DNA of 64,000 nucleotides from Lutraria lutraria. Its lineage: Eukaryota; Mollusca; Bivalvia; Venerida; Mactridae. Shown here one piece after another: positions 38,137 to 50,809 of this stretch; within the stretch, counting starts at the first letter, position 1; the number at the start of each line of letters is the position of its first letter. The notes beneath the pieces were generated by a model, which saw only the letters and a program-made list of their open reading frames with translations, did not search any database and was not told the origin of the DNA. The stretch is taken from the NCBI GenBank assembly GCA_964023205.1, contig OZ026843.1, positions 10,397,093 through 10,461,092 on the forward strand, read 5' to 3'. Both the position numbers and the translations under genes were made by a program.

Positions 38137-38205
38137 AGTACTCTGACATGGAAGCTGAACGTACATAATATTGAATTGCCCTGCAACATGGAACGGGAAC
38201 ATTTG
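38137..38205 (+). mobile_element. Dispersed repeat R1, copy c (left part only)
   Basis: AAGTACTCTGACATGGAAGC through CTGCAACATGGAACGGGAAC matches the left third of copy b. Confidence 0.65.
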
Positions 38206-38717
38206 CAACTTCGAGTATATGTATATTCTGTTCTGACACTTTAAATTATACAAATTACTTTAACCTTGATGAAAAGTGAACTTGTTCTGAAGAATTCCAT
38301 GCACTTTAGATAAATGTATTTTTGATATTATCCAGGTGGTGCTTGCCAGCCTCTGCATGACTGCTTAACTCTCCACAAAACTGCATGCTTTATTCGTGGT
38401 GCATAAATTTCATGTCATGTGATAATACTGTAGTCTTATCAGTGATAATTCTTAAATGATAGAACAGTATGGTAAGAAAATGTGCTCTGAACAACATTTA
38501 CTCATTGTTCTGATACTCCAGTTTGTTACCTGGATTCTGATTGGCTGTCAGACAAAAGTAAACTGAAATTTGATTAGCTACCACACCTGGCTAGTTTTCA
38601 AGAAGCAAATATTTTGGTACTTTGGTATATTCTGCTAGAAAAGTTGCTGAAATGATTTCTATTTACAACTCGACTGTGTTATGTGATTAATTGTGAACAC
38701 ATTTTGTGTTATTTCAG

Positions 38718-38941
38718 ATTCCAAGGAAAAATAATTCATAAAGTGAAGTGTGTTGAAGTGACTTAGAAATCGGAATACAACATTTTGAAACTTGTGATTC
38801 ATCGGACTGATGAACTGAAGAATCTCACGTATTGTTTATATAGTATGCTGTAATAGTTAACACAGACCAGGATAAAAATCTCTTGTATATTATAGAAGTC
38901 TCTAATATCGTTGAGGAGTTATCTCAAATCCTGATATCAAG
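38718..38941 (+). other. Exon-like segment 2 (non-coding or UTR)
   Basis: Preceded by TTTTGTGTTATTTCAG and followed by CAAG then GTAAGATAC. The 224 bases have stops in all frames. It lies 1 kb upstream of the 26-bp minisatellite, which would then be intronic. Confidence 0.35.
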
Positions 38942-39948
38942 GTAAGATACTTGAAAATTTATGCCTCTGTTTGATGCCAAATCAACTTTATGTGGTCTTT
39001 TAATGTACCTAATCCTTCCAGATAGCTTTATTGACTTAGATAATTTTATTACTGTGTTGTTACGATTACAGACCTATAATATACAGTATACAATCCTGTA
39101 CGTACTCAATATCTTCTCATTGAAAAGACAGCTTAACCTTTGAATGTAATCATGAAAATATGGTTGTAGGTGAATTTGATTGAAATGGCATTCTGGGTAG
39201 ATTGCTTTATCCGAAAGTACCATAATAGCATTTTGCCCACTTCCTTATTGTAAATTCTTGACATTTTGCCTCTGTTATTATTAACTGCAGCTATTTTAGA
39301 TGTTTTCATTTGTCCGAAACTCTGACTCACTGCATGAATGTCGAAATTGCTGAGTAAATTATTTCAGCGCACCCTGAAGTCAGAAACATTGACTCAACTT
39401 TACGTGTGGTTTAGTGCATGCTTACAAAGCACATCTTTGGTTTTTGGTTGCATTTCTTACAAAAATATGAACTGCTTGATTACATGCTGTTGTTTTAAAA
39501 TACATTAGTACATACAATGTATAAATGGCTGAACTTATCAGCTCAGTCTGGTAAAAGCAGCTGAAAAATAAGTTAATCTCAGCTTACAGATGTTATAAAC
39601 ATCTTACTTAGTTTAAATGTCTGCACAATTCTGACTTGATTGTTTTCAGTGATGGTATTTCTTTGCCTCAGATGAAACCAGAAATAGTAACGACCCCTTT
39701 TTTTACCAGAAACCCGATTCAGAGCCTGTTGTCCTTTGTTTATAGTAGTAAAGGGCTTAATATTACAATGGTGGTCTAATAATATGTCATCCAGAGTACT
39801 GAATCTATCAATACCTTTATGATAATTCTAATTGTTTGGGTTTAAACAATAGTCTGTTTCTTTTTTTGGCTTCATTCTGAGCTGTATAACAAAACTGATT
39901 CAGATAATTTATAAGTACTATAGAAATAAACCCTTTAGATCAACATAC
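38942..39948. other. Between exon-like segment 2 and the minisatellite
   Basis: No feature recognised; a 60-codon plus frame and a 65-codon minus frame look fortuitous. Confidence 0.5.
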
Positions 39949-40536
39949 CAATCATCTGAGATTACCAAACCTTCCAATCATCGGGGATAACCAAACCTTC
40001 CAATCATCGGGGATAACCAAACCTTCCAATCATCGGGGGTTACTTAACCTTCCAATCATCGGGGGTTACTTAACCTTCCAATCATCGGGGATAACCAAAC
40101 CTTCCAATCATCGGGGATAACCAAACCTTCCAATCATTGGGGATAACCAAACCTTCCAATCATCGAGGGTAACCAAACCTTCCAATCATCTTGGATAACC
40201 AAACCTTCCAATCATTGGGGATAACCAAACCTTCCAATCATCTGAGATTACCAAACCTTCCAATCATTGGGGATAACCAAACCTTCCAATCATCTTGGAT
40301 AACCAAACCTTCCAATCATCGGGGATAACCAAACCTTCCAATCATCTGAGATTACCAAACCTTCCAATCATCGGGGATTACCAAACCTTCCAATCATCGG
40401 GGATAACCAAACCTTCCAATCATCGGGGATAACCAAACCTTCCAATCATCTGAGATTACCAAACCTTCCAATCATTGGGGATAACCAAACCTTCCAATCA
40501 TCTTGGATAACCAAACCTTCCAATCATCGGGGATAA

Positions 40537-41082
40537 CCAAACCTTCCAATCATCTTGGATAACCAAACCTTCCAATCATCTTGGATAACCAAACCTTCCA
40601 ATCATCTGAGATTACCAAACCTTCCAATCATCGGGGGTAACCAAACCTTCCAATCATCTTGGATAACCAAACCTTCCAATCATCTTGGATAACCAAACCT
40701 TCCAATCATCTTGGATAACCAAACCTTCCAATCATTGGGGATAACCAAACCTTCCAATCATCTTGGATAACCAAACCTTCCAATCATCTTGGATAACCAA
40801 ACCTTCCAATCATTGGGGATAACCAAACCTTCCAATCATCGGGGATAACCAAACCTTCCAATCATCTTGGATAACCAAACCTTCCAATCATTGGGGATTA
40901 CCAAACCTTCCAATCATCTTGGATAACCAAACCTTCCAATCATTGGGGATAACCAAACCTTCCAATCATCTTGGATAACCAAACCTTCCAATCATTGGGG
41001 ATAACCAAACCTTCCAATCATTGGGGATAACCAAACCTTCCAATCATTGGGGATAACCAAACCTTCCAATCATTGGGGATAA
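40537..41082. repeat. Higher-order block, copy 1 (21 monomers)
   Basis: With monomers coded by their variable half, the block reads B B D G B B B C B B C A B F B C B C C C C (A = CGGGGATAA, B = CTTGGATAA, C = TTGGGGATAA, D = CTGAGATTA, F = TTGGGGATTA, G = CGGGGGTAA). The next 546 bp repeat the same order. The CTGAG variant at 40605 recurs at 41151, an offset of 546 = 21 x 26. Confidence 0.93.
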
Positions 41083-41628
41083 CCAAACCTTCCAATCATC
41101 TTGGATAACCAAACCTTCCAATCATCTTGGATAACCAAACCTTCCAATCATCTGAGATTACCAAACCTTCCAATCATCGGGGGTAACCAAACCTTCCAAT
41201 CATCTTGGATAACCAAACCTTCCAATCATCTTGGATAACCAAACCTTCCAATCATCTTGGATAACCAAACCTTCCAATCATTGGGGATAACCAAACCTTC
41301 CAATCATCTTGGATAACCAAACCTTCCAATCATCTTGGATAACCAAACCTTCCAATCATTGGGGATAACCAAACCTTCCAATCATCGGGGATAACCAAAC
41401 CTTCCAATCATCTTGGATAACCAAACCTTCCAATCATTGGGGATTACCAAACCTTCCAATCATCTTGGATAACCAAACCTTCCAATCATTGGGGATAACC
41501 AAACCTTCCAATCATCTTGGATAACCAAACCTTCCAATCATTGGGGATAACCAAACCTTCCAATCATTGGGGATAACCAAACCTTCCAATCATTGGGGAT
41601 AACCAAACCTTCCAATCATTGGGGATAA
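41083..41628. repeat. Higher-order block, copy 2 (21 monomers)
   Basis: This is a head-to-tail copy of the preceding 546 bp. By eye I found no base difference, including the rare CGGGGGTAA and TTGGGGATTA monomers. It points to a recent segmental duplication inside the array by unequal exchange or conversion, or to an assembly duplication. Confidence 0.93.
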
Positions 41629-43308
41629 CCAAACCTTCCAATCATCGGGGATAACCAAACCTTCCAATCATCGGGGATAACCAAACCTTTCAATCATCGG
41701 GGATTACCAAACCTTCCAATCATCTTGGATAACCAAACCTTCCAATCATTGGGGATAACCAAACCTTCCAATCATCTTGGATAACCAAACCTTCCAATCA
41801 TCTTGGATAACCAAACCTTCCAATCATCTTGGATAACCAAACCTTCCAATCATCTTGGATAACCAAACCTTCCAATCATCTTGGATAACCAAACCTTCCA
41901 ATCATTGGGGATTACCAAACCTTCCAATCATTGGGGATTACCAAACCTTCCAATCATCGGGGATAACCAAACCTTCCAATCATCTGGGATAACCAAACCT
42001 TCCAATCATCTTGGATAACCAAACCTTCCAATCATCTTGGATAACCAAACCTTCCAATCATCTTGGATAACCAAACCTTCCAATCATTGGGGATAACCAA
42101 ACCTTCCAATCATCGGGGATAACCAAACCTTCCAATCATCGGGGATAACCAAACCTTCCAATCATCTTGGATAACCAAACCTTCCAATCATCTTGGATAA
42201 CCAAACCTTCCAATCATCTTGGATAACCAAACCTTCCAATCATCTTGGATAACCAAACCTTCCAATCATTGGGGATAACCAAACCTTCCAATCATCGGGG
42301 ATAACCAAACCTTCCAATCATCGGGGATAACCAAACCTTCCAATCATCGGGGATAACCAAACCTTCCAATCATCTGGGATAACCAAACCTTCCAATCATC
42401 GGGGATAACCAAACCTTCCAATCATCTTGGATAACCAAACCTTCCAATCATCTTGGATAACCAAACCTTCCAATCATCGGGGATAACCAAACCTTCCAAT
42501 CATCTTGGATAACCAAACCTTCCAATCATCTTGGATAACCAAACCTTCCAATCATTGGGGATAACCAAACCTTCCAATCATCGGGGATAACCAAACCTTC
42601 CAATCATCGGGGATAACCAAACCTTCCAATCATCGGGGATAACCAAACCTTCCAATCATCGGGGATAACCAAACCTTCCAATCATCTTGGATAACCAAAC
42701 CTTCCAATCATCTGGGATAACCAAACCTTCCAATCATCTGGGATAACCAAACCTTCCAATCATCGAGGATAACCAAACCTTCCAATCATCTGGGATAACC
42801 AAACCTTCCAATCATTGGGGATTACCAAACCTTCCAATCATCGAGGATAACCAAACCTTCCAATCATCGGGGATAACCAAACCTTCCAATCATCTTGGAT
42901 AACCAAACCTTCCAATCATCTGGGATAACCAAACCTTCCAATCATTGGGGATAACCAAACCTTCCAATCATCTGGGATAACCAAACCTTCCAATCATTGG
43001 GGATAACCAAACCTTCCAATCATTGGGGATAACCAAACCTTCCAATCATCGAGGATAACCAAACCTTCCAATCATCGGGGATAACCAAACGTTCCAATCA
43101 TCTTGGATAACCAAACCTTCCAATCATCGGGGATAACCAAACCTTCCAATCATTGGGGATTACCAAACCTTCCAATCATCTGAGATTACCAAACCTTCCA
43201 ATCATCGGGGATAACCAAACCTTCCAATCATCTTGGATAACCAAACCTTCCAATCATTGGGGATTACCAAACCTTCCAATCATTGGGGATTACCAAACCT
43301 TCCAATCA

Positions 43309-44138
43309 GATAAATCTTGTATCTGGGGGTGAATATTTTACAAGGTTTTCTGAAGGAAGTTATTGTTTCTTTATTCTGGATATAACACAAACAGGATTAA
43401 CATTAAGAACCATTCCTTAAGATCTCTACTTTCTTTGAGATCTGTATTTACACTTTTACAAAAGCCAAATTATATCGTAAGTCAAAATTCTGAAGAATTA
43501 CGATTTGTCTGAAGTCTCATATGAGATTATTATTTTTGTGTGTTTGTGTAACATGAAACAATAAGAAAAACAGTACATCTTTAATGTATTTAATATATTT
43601 CACTGTTACGTAAAAGCTCTCATTAATGAATACTGTTTTTTCTCATCTGTATAATGTTTTGTTGTAATTAGTTCCTGTAATGCTTGCATCTTGTTTGTTA
43701 GATCATTAAAATGGACCTTTAATGAACGTAAGTCATTCTGGCGCAATAGAATAATGTAATATGGGAGTGTGCATCATATTATACCAGAAGGCGCACAATA
43801 CCAATAAACACAATCAAAATGGTGGTATTATCAGGAGCTGATATCAAATTTGTTTAATGCACTTTTTGTGTTTTCTTTCTTTCATGTGTTATTATTTATC
43901 TTACAGTAGAATAAACAGATAAAAACAGCATAATTATTAAGACTTTCTTTTAGAATTTACGGGTTGTGATTGTAAACTTCTGTTTCATATCTGAGGTGCA
44001 CCGGAAACTTTCTGAAATTCTGTGTTTTTGAAATAATATTATGCGACACAGCTGTTGGTCTTAATTGTAATTTTCTGTTCATGATGAATTATACAGTTTA
44101 AATTCATTATTATAATATCCATGTAGTCTATGTCACTA
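43309..44138. other. Right flank of the minisatellite
   Basis: AT-rich unique-looking sequence; nothing assigned. Confidence 0.5.
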
Positions 44139-44302
44139 GGGTTTTACACTGCACCAACATTTGGTGACTTTTCTGCTTTACTGGTAGTGGATGACGGACC
44201 AGGTGTATCCTGGGTAGATTTACCGCCGACCTTCCGTAAGCTAGCCGGACGACTTCCTCTAACGTGAGATTTGGTACCTGGTGAGATTTGAACTCGTAGA
44301 AT
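44139..44302 (-). mobile_element. SINE-like repeat, minus strand, another family
   Basis: On the minus strand a B-box-like GAGTTCAAATCTCACC is followed by AGGAAGTCGTCCGGCTAGCT, TACGGAAGGTCGGCGGTAAA, then CCCAGGATACACCTGGTCC and GTCACCAAATGTTGGTGCAG. GC content is well above its flanks. The tRNA head is incomplete. Confidence 0.55.
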
Positions 44303-45084
44303 TTGTCGTCTGCTGCGTAAAAATATCTATGTCAAGAATTTTAAAAAATTAGTTAAAACTCTGTAAAACGTGAGAGATAGTGAATAACTATGTTGTAGGA
44401 GCAACTTCATGTTCTATTTTCAACTCTGTGTCGACCATTACATGAATTTATGACCTGCAATTCAAGCATGTTTTAATAATACTAGTTCACTAAATACAAA
44501 TGTAGCTGTAGTAAAAAATATTGTTTTTGAATCAGGCCTGCGACAGATATTTTTGTTGTGGCATATTGAACAATCTTAGTCCTCAATCTTCCTATATTCA
44601 GTATTTTTTCTGTGATGTAAGAGGCAGCTTAGAGATTGAAGCTTACTCATGATCACCAAAAACACGGAAAACTACTTGAGTAAAAAATATGTCTGGGTAC
44701 ATATTACGGTGAACATTATAACTACTCGCTGAAGGCTTACCATATCTGCATGCTACATTAAACGTTAGATTTCCAGTTTTTCTTTGGTGTCGAAATCTGT
44801 AAACTCAATCATCATTGCTAAGTTATGACAGTTTTTTCTCATTATACAATATGACTGATTGTTTCTTAGATTGTAAGGCTGTCTTTACTACATTTTGCAA
44901 TACATGAATTCTAAGTATTGACAATTTGTTACATTTTGTTTCATTGTTTCCCGCTTCATGTCAGATTTACTGACACCATTTCATGGGTGATTAGTTGTTT
45001 TTGTCATGGAAGTTTGTCAGTTATATTCTTTTATTATCATTGTACTATATTGTTGTTGGCACTGGAAAATAAAATCATAATTTA

Positions 45085-45350
45085 ACGTTAAGCAATATTG
45101 GGATCTATATTTAGAAACAAGAATCTGCTTTCATTGAAAGAAAATGAGGTATACTGCTTTGCACATGTCCGTCGGTCCATTCCATGCGCCGTTAACCAAA
45201 GCTTGTCCAACCAATAACTAGAAAACAATATATTAAGCTCTTCAAATTTGGTTGAAAGGTTGTTCATCACATATAGATGACCCCTATTGATTTTGAGGTC
45301 AGTATGTCAAAGGTCAAGGTCATGTGGAGGCATCCGTGTTTCACATGCGC
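45085..45350 (+). mobile_element. TGACCTTTGACC repeat, longer copy
   Basis: Shares GAGGTCAGTATGTCAAAGGT CAAGGTCA with the two copies above, preceded by GCACATGTCCGTCGGTCCAT and TCAAATTTGGTTGAAAGGTT. A 60-codon minus-strand frame here is a by-product. Confidence 0.65.
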
Positions 45351-46230
45351 TTCTTGGTAATATTCTATTACCATCATTACAGATTTTGCTGTCATTGGAT
45401 GTTAAGTAGTCCTTGACTGTACATGTATATCCAATGTTTAGTTGAATCTATTTAAGCTGTAATTAATGATGTGGCCTTGACATAAATTGGATAACAATGT
45501 TGAATAAGCTAGGGTATTAAATTGTGACAATAAATAACAATTACAACTTAAATATCACATGTCATTTATAATGATCTAATTGCTCAAATTATGTCATAAC
45601 ATTTAGGGTGAACAAGTGAACTCACTGTCCATTTGTTACCATAGTAACAGTTGCATAAACTGTCTCTACTAAGTAACAATGGTTATTTCATTAGATTTTT
45701 ATATGGTTTAGATTACTCTCTTTTAGATTGTACAGATATTTGTGCATCTTAAATGTATCAGTTGAAGATTTAATGTATTGAAATCAATGCGATTTTTCGT
45801 CTTGGATCTTTTGTTGGTAAGTAATTCAAAATGGAATCATTTTTTATTTGGATTTGTTTGTAATTTTGACCTGAGATGAATGTAATGTTGAAGCACTAAA
45901 GGACTTGAATGCAGTTCAGTGTGAAATGGTTGGACAGTTCAATGTTGACGCTGTATGCTATGAAAATGAGTGAATTATAAGTACACGCAGCATGTTACTG
46001 TTGTTTTGATTACACTAAACAAAGATGTTTCACATTATATGATTATTTCTATGAAAGAATGTTTCTCTATGTATTTTTTTGCAGAGTGTGTGCTTGTTAG
46101 AAAAGTAATTAACTGAGTAATTAGTAAAATGAATAGTGACATAACGATAATAACAGGCATTATGTCACCTTGTCACAGCGCACTCATCATTTAATTAGAG
46201 AATATAATGTTTTATCAGTAGATAAGCAGA

Positions 46231-46402
46231 ATCAAAGTACTGAAATCACTCATGGAAACTGAACTTACATATACCTGCACATGGAACAGAAACTAGTTTA
46301 ACAATTGCATGGGGGATATTGAAAAAACTAGTACTTTAGTCAGCATCAAAATTTGGTTGTGCGCCAAGTGAGTGACAGCTAAGGAAAAACTGACCAAAAA
46401 AC
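46231..46402 (+). mobile_element. Dispersed repeat R1, copy d
   Basis: ATCAAAGTACTGAAATCACT then CATGGAAACTGAAC; later TAGTACTTTAGTCAGCATCA. Most of the right inverted end is lost (GGAAAAACTGACC). Confidence 0.78.
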
Positions 46403-46553
46403 ATGTCATCAATTAGGTAAGGGAGGTAATTCTCATATGTACAGCTTGAGAGCATACTTACTAACATCAGAAGTAGGACTGTCACTGATATGTACGATGA
46501 GAAGCATCAAAATTTAGAGTTTTATGAAATTACCTGTTTTCGATCCTTATTTG

Positions 46554-46582
46554 ATACAATCAAACCCGTAAATAAAGGCCAA
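46554..46582. mobile_element. MITE 'CAGTCAAACCTGT', single end
   Basis: TACAATCAAACCCGTAAATA followed by AAGGCCAAT resembles the left end of the family; no partner end follows. Confidence 0.4.
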
Positions 46583-47507
46583 TGATGATGAAGGTAATTG
46601 TTTTCTTATTAATCAATGATGTTTGTTTTAAATACACCAATGTTCATTACAGAGAATATTTGATCTATAAGCAATACACACAATATATATAACAACACAT
46701 TTTTCATGTGTTGGTAAATTTAGATAGCCTCATTTTGTTATGGTCTAAAAATGGATAATCTAAAACCTTGCTTTATACAAAGTCAAATTTAGAATTGGAT
46801 AGATTATGTTAAATTCTTTATGAAAGTGATCTCTATTGTAATTTTAAATGTCACACTTAGTTTCTTGTTCTTGTTATTTTACTGAAACTAATAAGACTTG
46901 TGTTTTATCTGTGGATTTTCAAAGCTCTTTGTTTTAATATGTAACATCTTTACACCATTTTATATAATTAATTTTATCATTGTTTTATAACTATGATTAC
47001 ACCTTTAGTTGCTCTGACACGCTGAATCAATTACAGGAAACTACAAGTTTTCAAGGTGAACTGATAGTTAACCGATTAAATCATGATTATATTACCTATT
47101 TTGTCATAAAAGTGCCAAACGAGTGAATTATTGTTATTTTGTTAATCAACGCTATTTAAAAATCACACCGGGCTCAATTTACTAGATATCAATAATTGTT
47201 TTTGTAAGATTCAAAAACTCTATTTGAACCATTGGAACTGTTGATTTGTTAACAGGATAGATGTATAAATATATGTCAGTTACAGTGTATGTCAGTAGGA
47301 ACTTCACATTGTATTCTTACCTCATATTAGCTAGTCGACAACCATATGCTAACTTCACTTTCCAATTTCCGTGCTTGAATTTTGATGCATTTTTCTACAT
47401 CCATTATACAATTGTTAAGCTAGCTCCTGTTCCATGTTGCAGTGCAAGTCCATTTAGTTCCGTTTCCTTGAGTACTTTCAGTACTTTGATTTAAAAAAAA
47501 AATCATT

Positions 47508-48215
47508 CTGGCCCCGAGGTTATAAAACTTGAGAACAGTCTCCGAGCTCAAATATCAAGTCCATTCTATAAGTATTGTGGTTGAAAAGATAAAGCTGATT
47601 CACATGTATAAATAAATAATCAGATAATTTTATGCAATTTGACAAATGTAACAATTAGTGGTGTTCTGTTTAATCATTTATTCAACGAATCATTGAAGAA
47701 TGGTCTTTGACGTGACGATGACGATGCTCCCATTTCGTCAACGGATTGTTGATTTGCGTACATATTTGTTGTTCTTGTTCTTGACTATAGTACTGCAGAC
47801 CTTTCACAGTTCTACTTCAAAGATGATGCTGTTCAAGCTGTATCTATAAATGTATGCAGCATAATTCTGGCCCAGTGTGGTTTGTTTAATAATCAGTATA
47901 TTATGAGGTGATGGTTACTCAAACATCTTAATGATGTTAAATCATTTAATAGTTCAATTCTTATTGATTTTGTACTATTCAATTGGTGTAAGGGATGTTA
48001 AATTCATGCAATACAAACATATTTGATTTTCTTATTTAATCAGTTTTAATTGATTGATCATTGACTTTTGCCTCTGATTAATCAGCTAAATTTTCATGGA
48101 CTGATTGCAATCACTAGTAACAATGATATCAGATTTGTCTGTTCATAAGTAACTTAGAAACATTAAAAGACAAGATATGAGATTTGATCTCAAGTTTTAT
48201 AACCTTGGGTCCTGG
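47508..48215. mobile_element. ~710-bp inverted-repeat element
   Basis: Left CTGGCCCCGAGGTTATAAAA continuing CTTGAGA is answered by TCTCAAGTTTTATAACCTTG continuing GGTCCTGG (about 27 bp). The interior GTTGAAAAGATAAAGCTGATT is also found near 30090, so relatives exist. A CG-containing patch lies at 47705-47755. Confidence 0.7.
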
Positions 48216-48688
48216 TTGATGACAGGTTCAGTATGTTTATGTAATACATAAACATTAGCATACTATGCTAATATTTGGTATGAATACAGCATGCAGTTTC
48301 TTGTAGGAAAAAAATGCATGGACAATGATGGAAATATAATGTCACATACAAACACAGTCCATTGTCTGTGAATACTGTCTGAATATTTTAATGTCTGCTA
48401 GTCCCAAATTCCTGTAGATACTGCATTGTTTTAATGCCACAAACAGTTGCATACTTACAAACCATGACATGTTTGAAGGCTTGAAATGTAAATAAATATG
48501 ACAAGATGGTATGATTAGTGGATAGATAGACAGAGAGAATGATAAGATATCCTGACAAGGCCATGTGTTCATGGTAACTTTATTCTTTCATTGTCCTTAA
48601 TATCTTGTTGTTCAGTTTTTATTGTACTGTAAGCTTAAGTAGTGTTCAGTAAGTGTGAGTTATGAGTATGTATCAATTTTCAGCTATA

Positions 48689-48843
48689 CAGTCAAACCTG
48701 TGAACAAAGGCCACCCTTGGGAAAGACATAATCTGGCTTTCATTGAGGTCATTTCGTTCTAGTCATTGGTGGTTATTGAAAGAATGTCTTTTATTCACAG
48801 GGTGGGCATTATTTGGAAGTGGCTTCTAACACAGGTTTGACTG
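48689..48843. mobile_element. MITE 'CAGTCAAACCTGT', 155 bp
   Basis: A perfect 13-bp terminal inversion, CAGTCAAACCTGT and ACAGGTTTGACTG, with TA on each outer edge. The ends continue into AACAAAGGCC. Tc1/mariner-type MITE; six partial or full relatives occur in this window. Confidence 0.85.
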
Positions 48844-49564
48844 TAAGCTTGATTTTAGGTTACCAGTCAGACGGCGATTCCTTTACCATTAATCCTTACG
48901 TCTCTACTTTTTTAGCATTAATTTGTTCAAAGGCTATGTAATATGAAATGATTGTTGACCTTTAGAATTACAGTCAATTTTGCAGCAAAATTTAGGAAAT
49001 TAAATGAAGCCTTTAATACTCTCCAGTGTTATCAATAAGTGCTTCTGCTCTTGACTGCTGGGACAATGTCTGTGAATAAATCATTTTGTAGATGGTATTA
49101 AAATTTCACGAGCCAAATGCATCTTAGCTAGCAATAAAAGTAAGGAAAATATTTACGTCCATAAATTGCTTTGGCTACTTAAAAAGCAAGCATTTCTCTA
49201 ACCCTGATTGACAGTAAGTCCCATCTTACGAGAACTAAGTTGTTTGAAATCATGAGATGAAGTTTGAAGTGGTATGGATTCAGACTTGGTTTTAATTCGC
49301 TTCTTTGTTAGTGGCAGACCTTTGATCCACTTCAGTCACTAAGATTGTCTCCGAGGATGGTTTTTCTCAGATTGTTGTCTACAAAATGTACCAGATTTTG
49401 ACGCTGTTGTCTGCGTGTGTTGAATTATTCTCCATTCAATAACTGACCTAACTAAAATATGCTGACAAACAATATTGTAGTCTTTATGCTCTCCTATATG
49501 ATTGTATTGATAGATCTGGGGTATATTGTTTTGAGCCTGTTTGTCTGTTTACCTATAAAATCGA

Positions 49565-49672
49565 AATGCTTCCACTCCAATCATCAAACTTCATATGTTG
49601 GTTCCTCATGACAACCTCTACAGGACCTGTGCATTTTAAGGTCAGTAGGTCAAAGGTCAAGGTCATCCAAGG
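49565..49672 (+). mobile_element. TGACCTTTGACC repeat, copy 2 (inverted to copy 1)
   Basis: CCAATCATCAAACTTCATAT then GTTGGTTCCTCATGACAACC, ending AGGTCAGTAGGTCAAAGGTC AAGGTCA. Same repeat as 24261-24360, opposite strand. Confidence 0.8.
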
Positions 49673-50809
49673 GGGGTATTGTGTTTAAAAAAACTCAACT
49701 TGTTTTCATTAATTTTGTTAAATATATGAATCATTTCAGAATACCAAAGTATAAATTAAAATTGATTTTGTTAAACATCCTGCAACCTTGTTTTATTCAT
49801 TGATGATTCAGGTTCACAGAAAAAAAAAGTTTTGGTTAGTGTCTATGCAGCAAAGTGACCTTGACCTTTGTGGGATTACTTTATACTTAAGTCAAATGGT
49901 CAGCACCTTGTGTGAAGCATGCATTAGATTACATACATAAGTTTTTATCATTTTTTAAGAGTGAATAAAAGTATTCAACATTTGTTTATTTTGTTGCTTT
50001 TTGTAACTTTGCTTAACTTATGGTTCTTTTGCTTTCAAGCATGTTGATGTATAATCACATAAACCTTAGCAACAGCAAAGAAACACTGTGTTCCATTTGG
50101 TGTATTATTCAGCTAGCACAGCAAGTTTGACCCTAATTTTCTGTGACCCCTTTTATTTCTGTCTTCAAACAAAACCAGTGTGTGTGCATTAATTGAACTG
50201 AAATGCATTTCTTAGGAAGAAAATGTTTTTTGATATTCAAGTTTATGCAAAAAAAAAAACCAGGTCACTTGTTTTAAGTGGAAATTACCACATGTTAGCA
50301 CTTCTTAATAGTGCTGTAATTATTTCATGACATAAACAACAAGTCTTGCATAATTTCTGCCCATTATAAGGGTGACATAAAACACAAGTAGTGAAAAAGC
50401 TTGACGAAAATCTATGACGATACTTGAAAAACCAGAAATGAATTGTATATGAGTCCCTAGGTGTTTTACTGCCTACTTCTTGAGCACTTAGCCTGGAAAA
50501 ATATGGAGCTTTAAGCAACACCATATTGAATGCTTGTAAAACACACACCATGGTAGTTTCTGAGATGAAAGCCTATGGAATCTTTTAACTTTTTTATCCA
50601 CTTAGTTTGAAGTAAATGTTAACTATCAACGCTAAAATTAAATCTCATGATTTCATATTCTCTAGTGATTTGATTTTGTGAAGTCTTACAAAAAGTTATG
50701 GTTTCAATATGTTGTTGTCTACTATAAAAAGCTAAAACATTATTTATCTTGTACAGGTTAATTTCACATTATTAATCAAAAATGCGTTAGAAATAACTGG
50801 TTATATGTA

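Larger units (their letters stand above)
39949..43308. repeat. 26-bp minisatellite, 129 monomers
   Basis: Each monomer is CCAAACCTTCCAATCAT followed by a nine-base variable half, most often CTTGGATAA, CGGGGATAA or TTGGGGATAA. The variable half starts at 39955 in the first monomer and at 43283 in the last, which is exactly 128 x 26 bp, so there is no net insertion or deletion. I count about ten variant classes. The 17-bp half differs in only a few monomers: two CTTAACC monomers near 40030-40070, CCTTTCAAT near 41690 and ACGTTCC near 43090. Every monomer contains a stop in one frame on each strand and 26 is not a multiple of three, so it is not coding. It is less AT-rich than its surroundings. 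The left edge is degenerate and the right edge stops abruptly at ATCAGATAAATC. Confidence 0.98.

Noticed and set aside
39949..43308. CRISPR array
   Set aside because: Monomers are contiguous with no unique spacers, and the sequence is eukaryotic.
39949..43308. NF-Y binding array on the basis of CCAAT
   Set aside because: The CCAAT core is present in each monomer but the preceding bases are TT where purines are preferred, so named-factor binding is not claimed.
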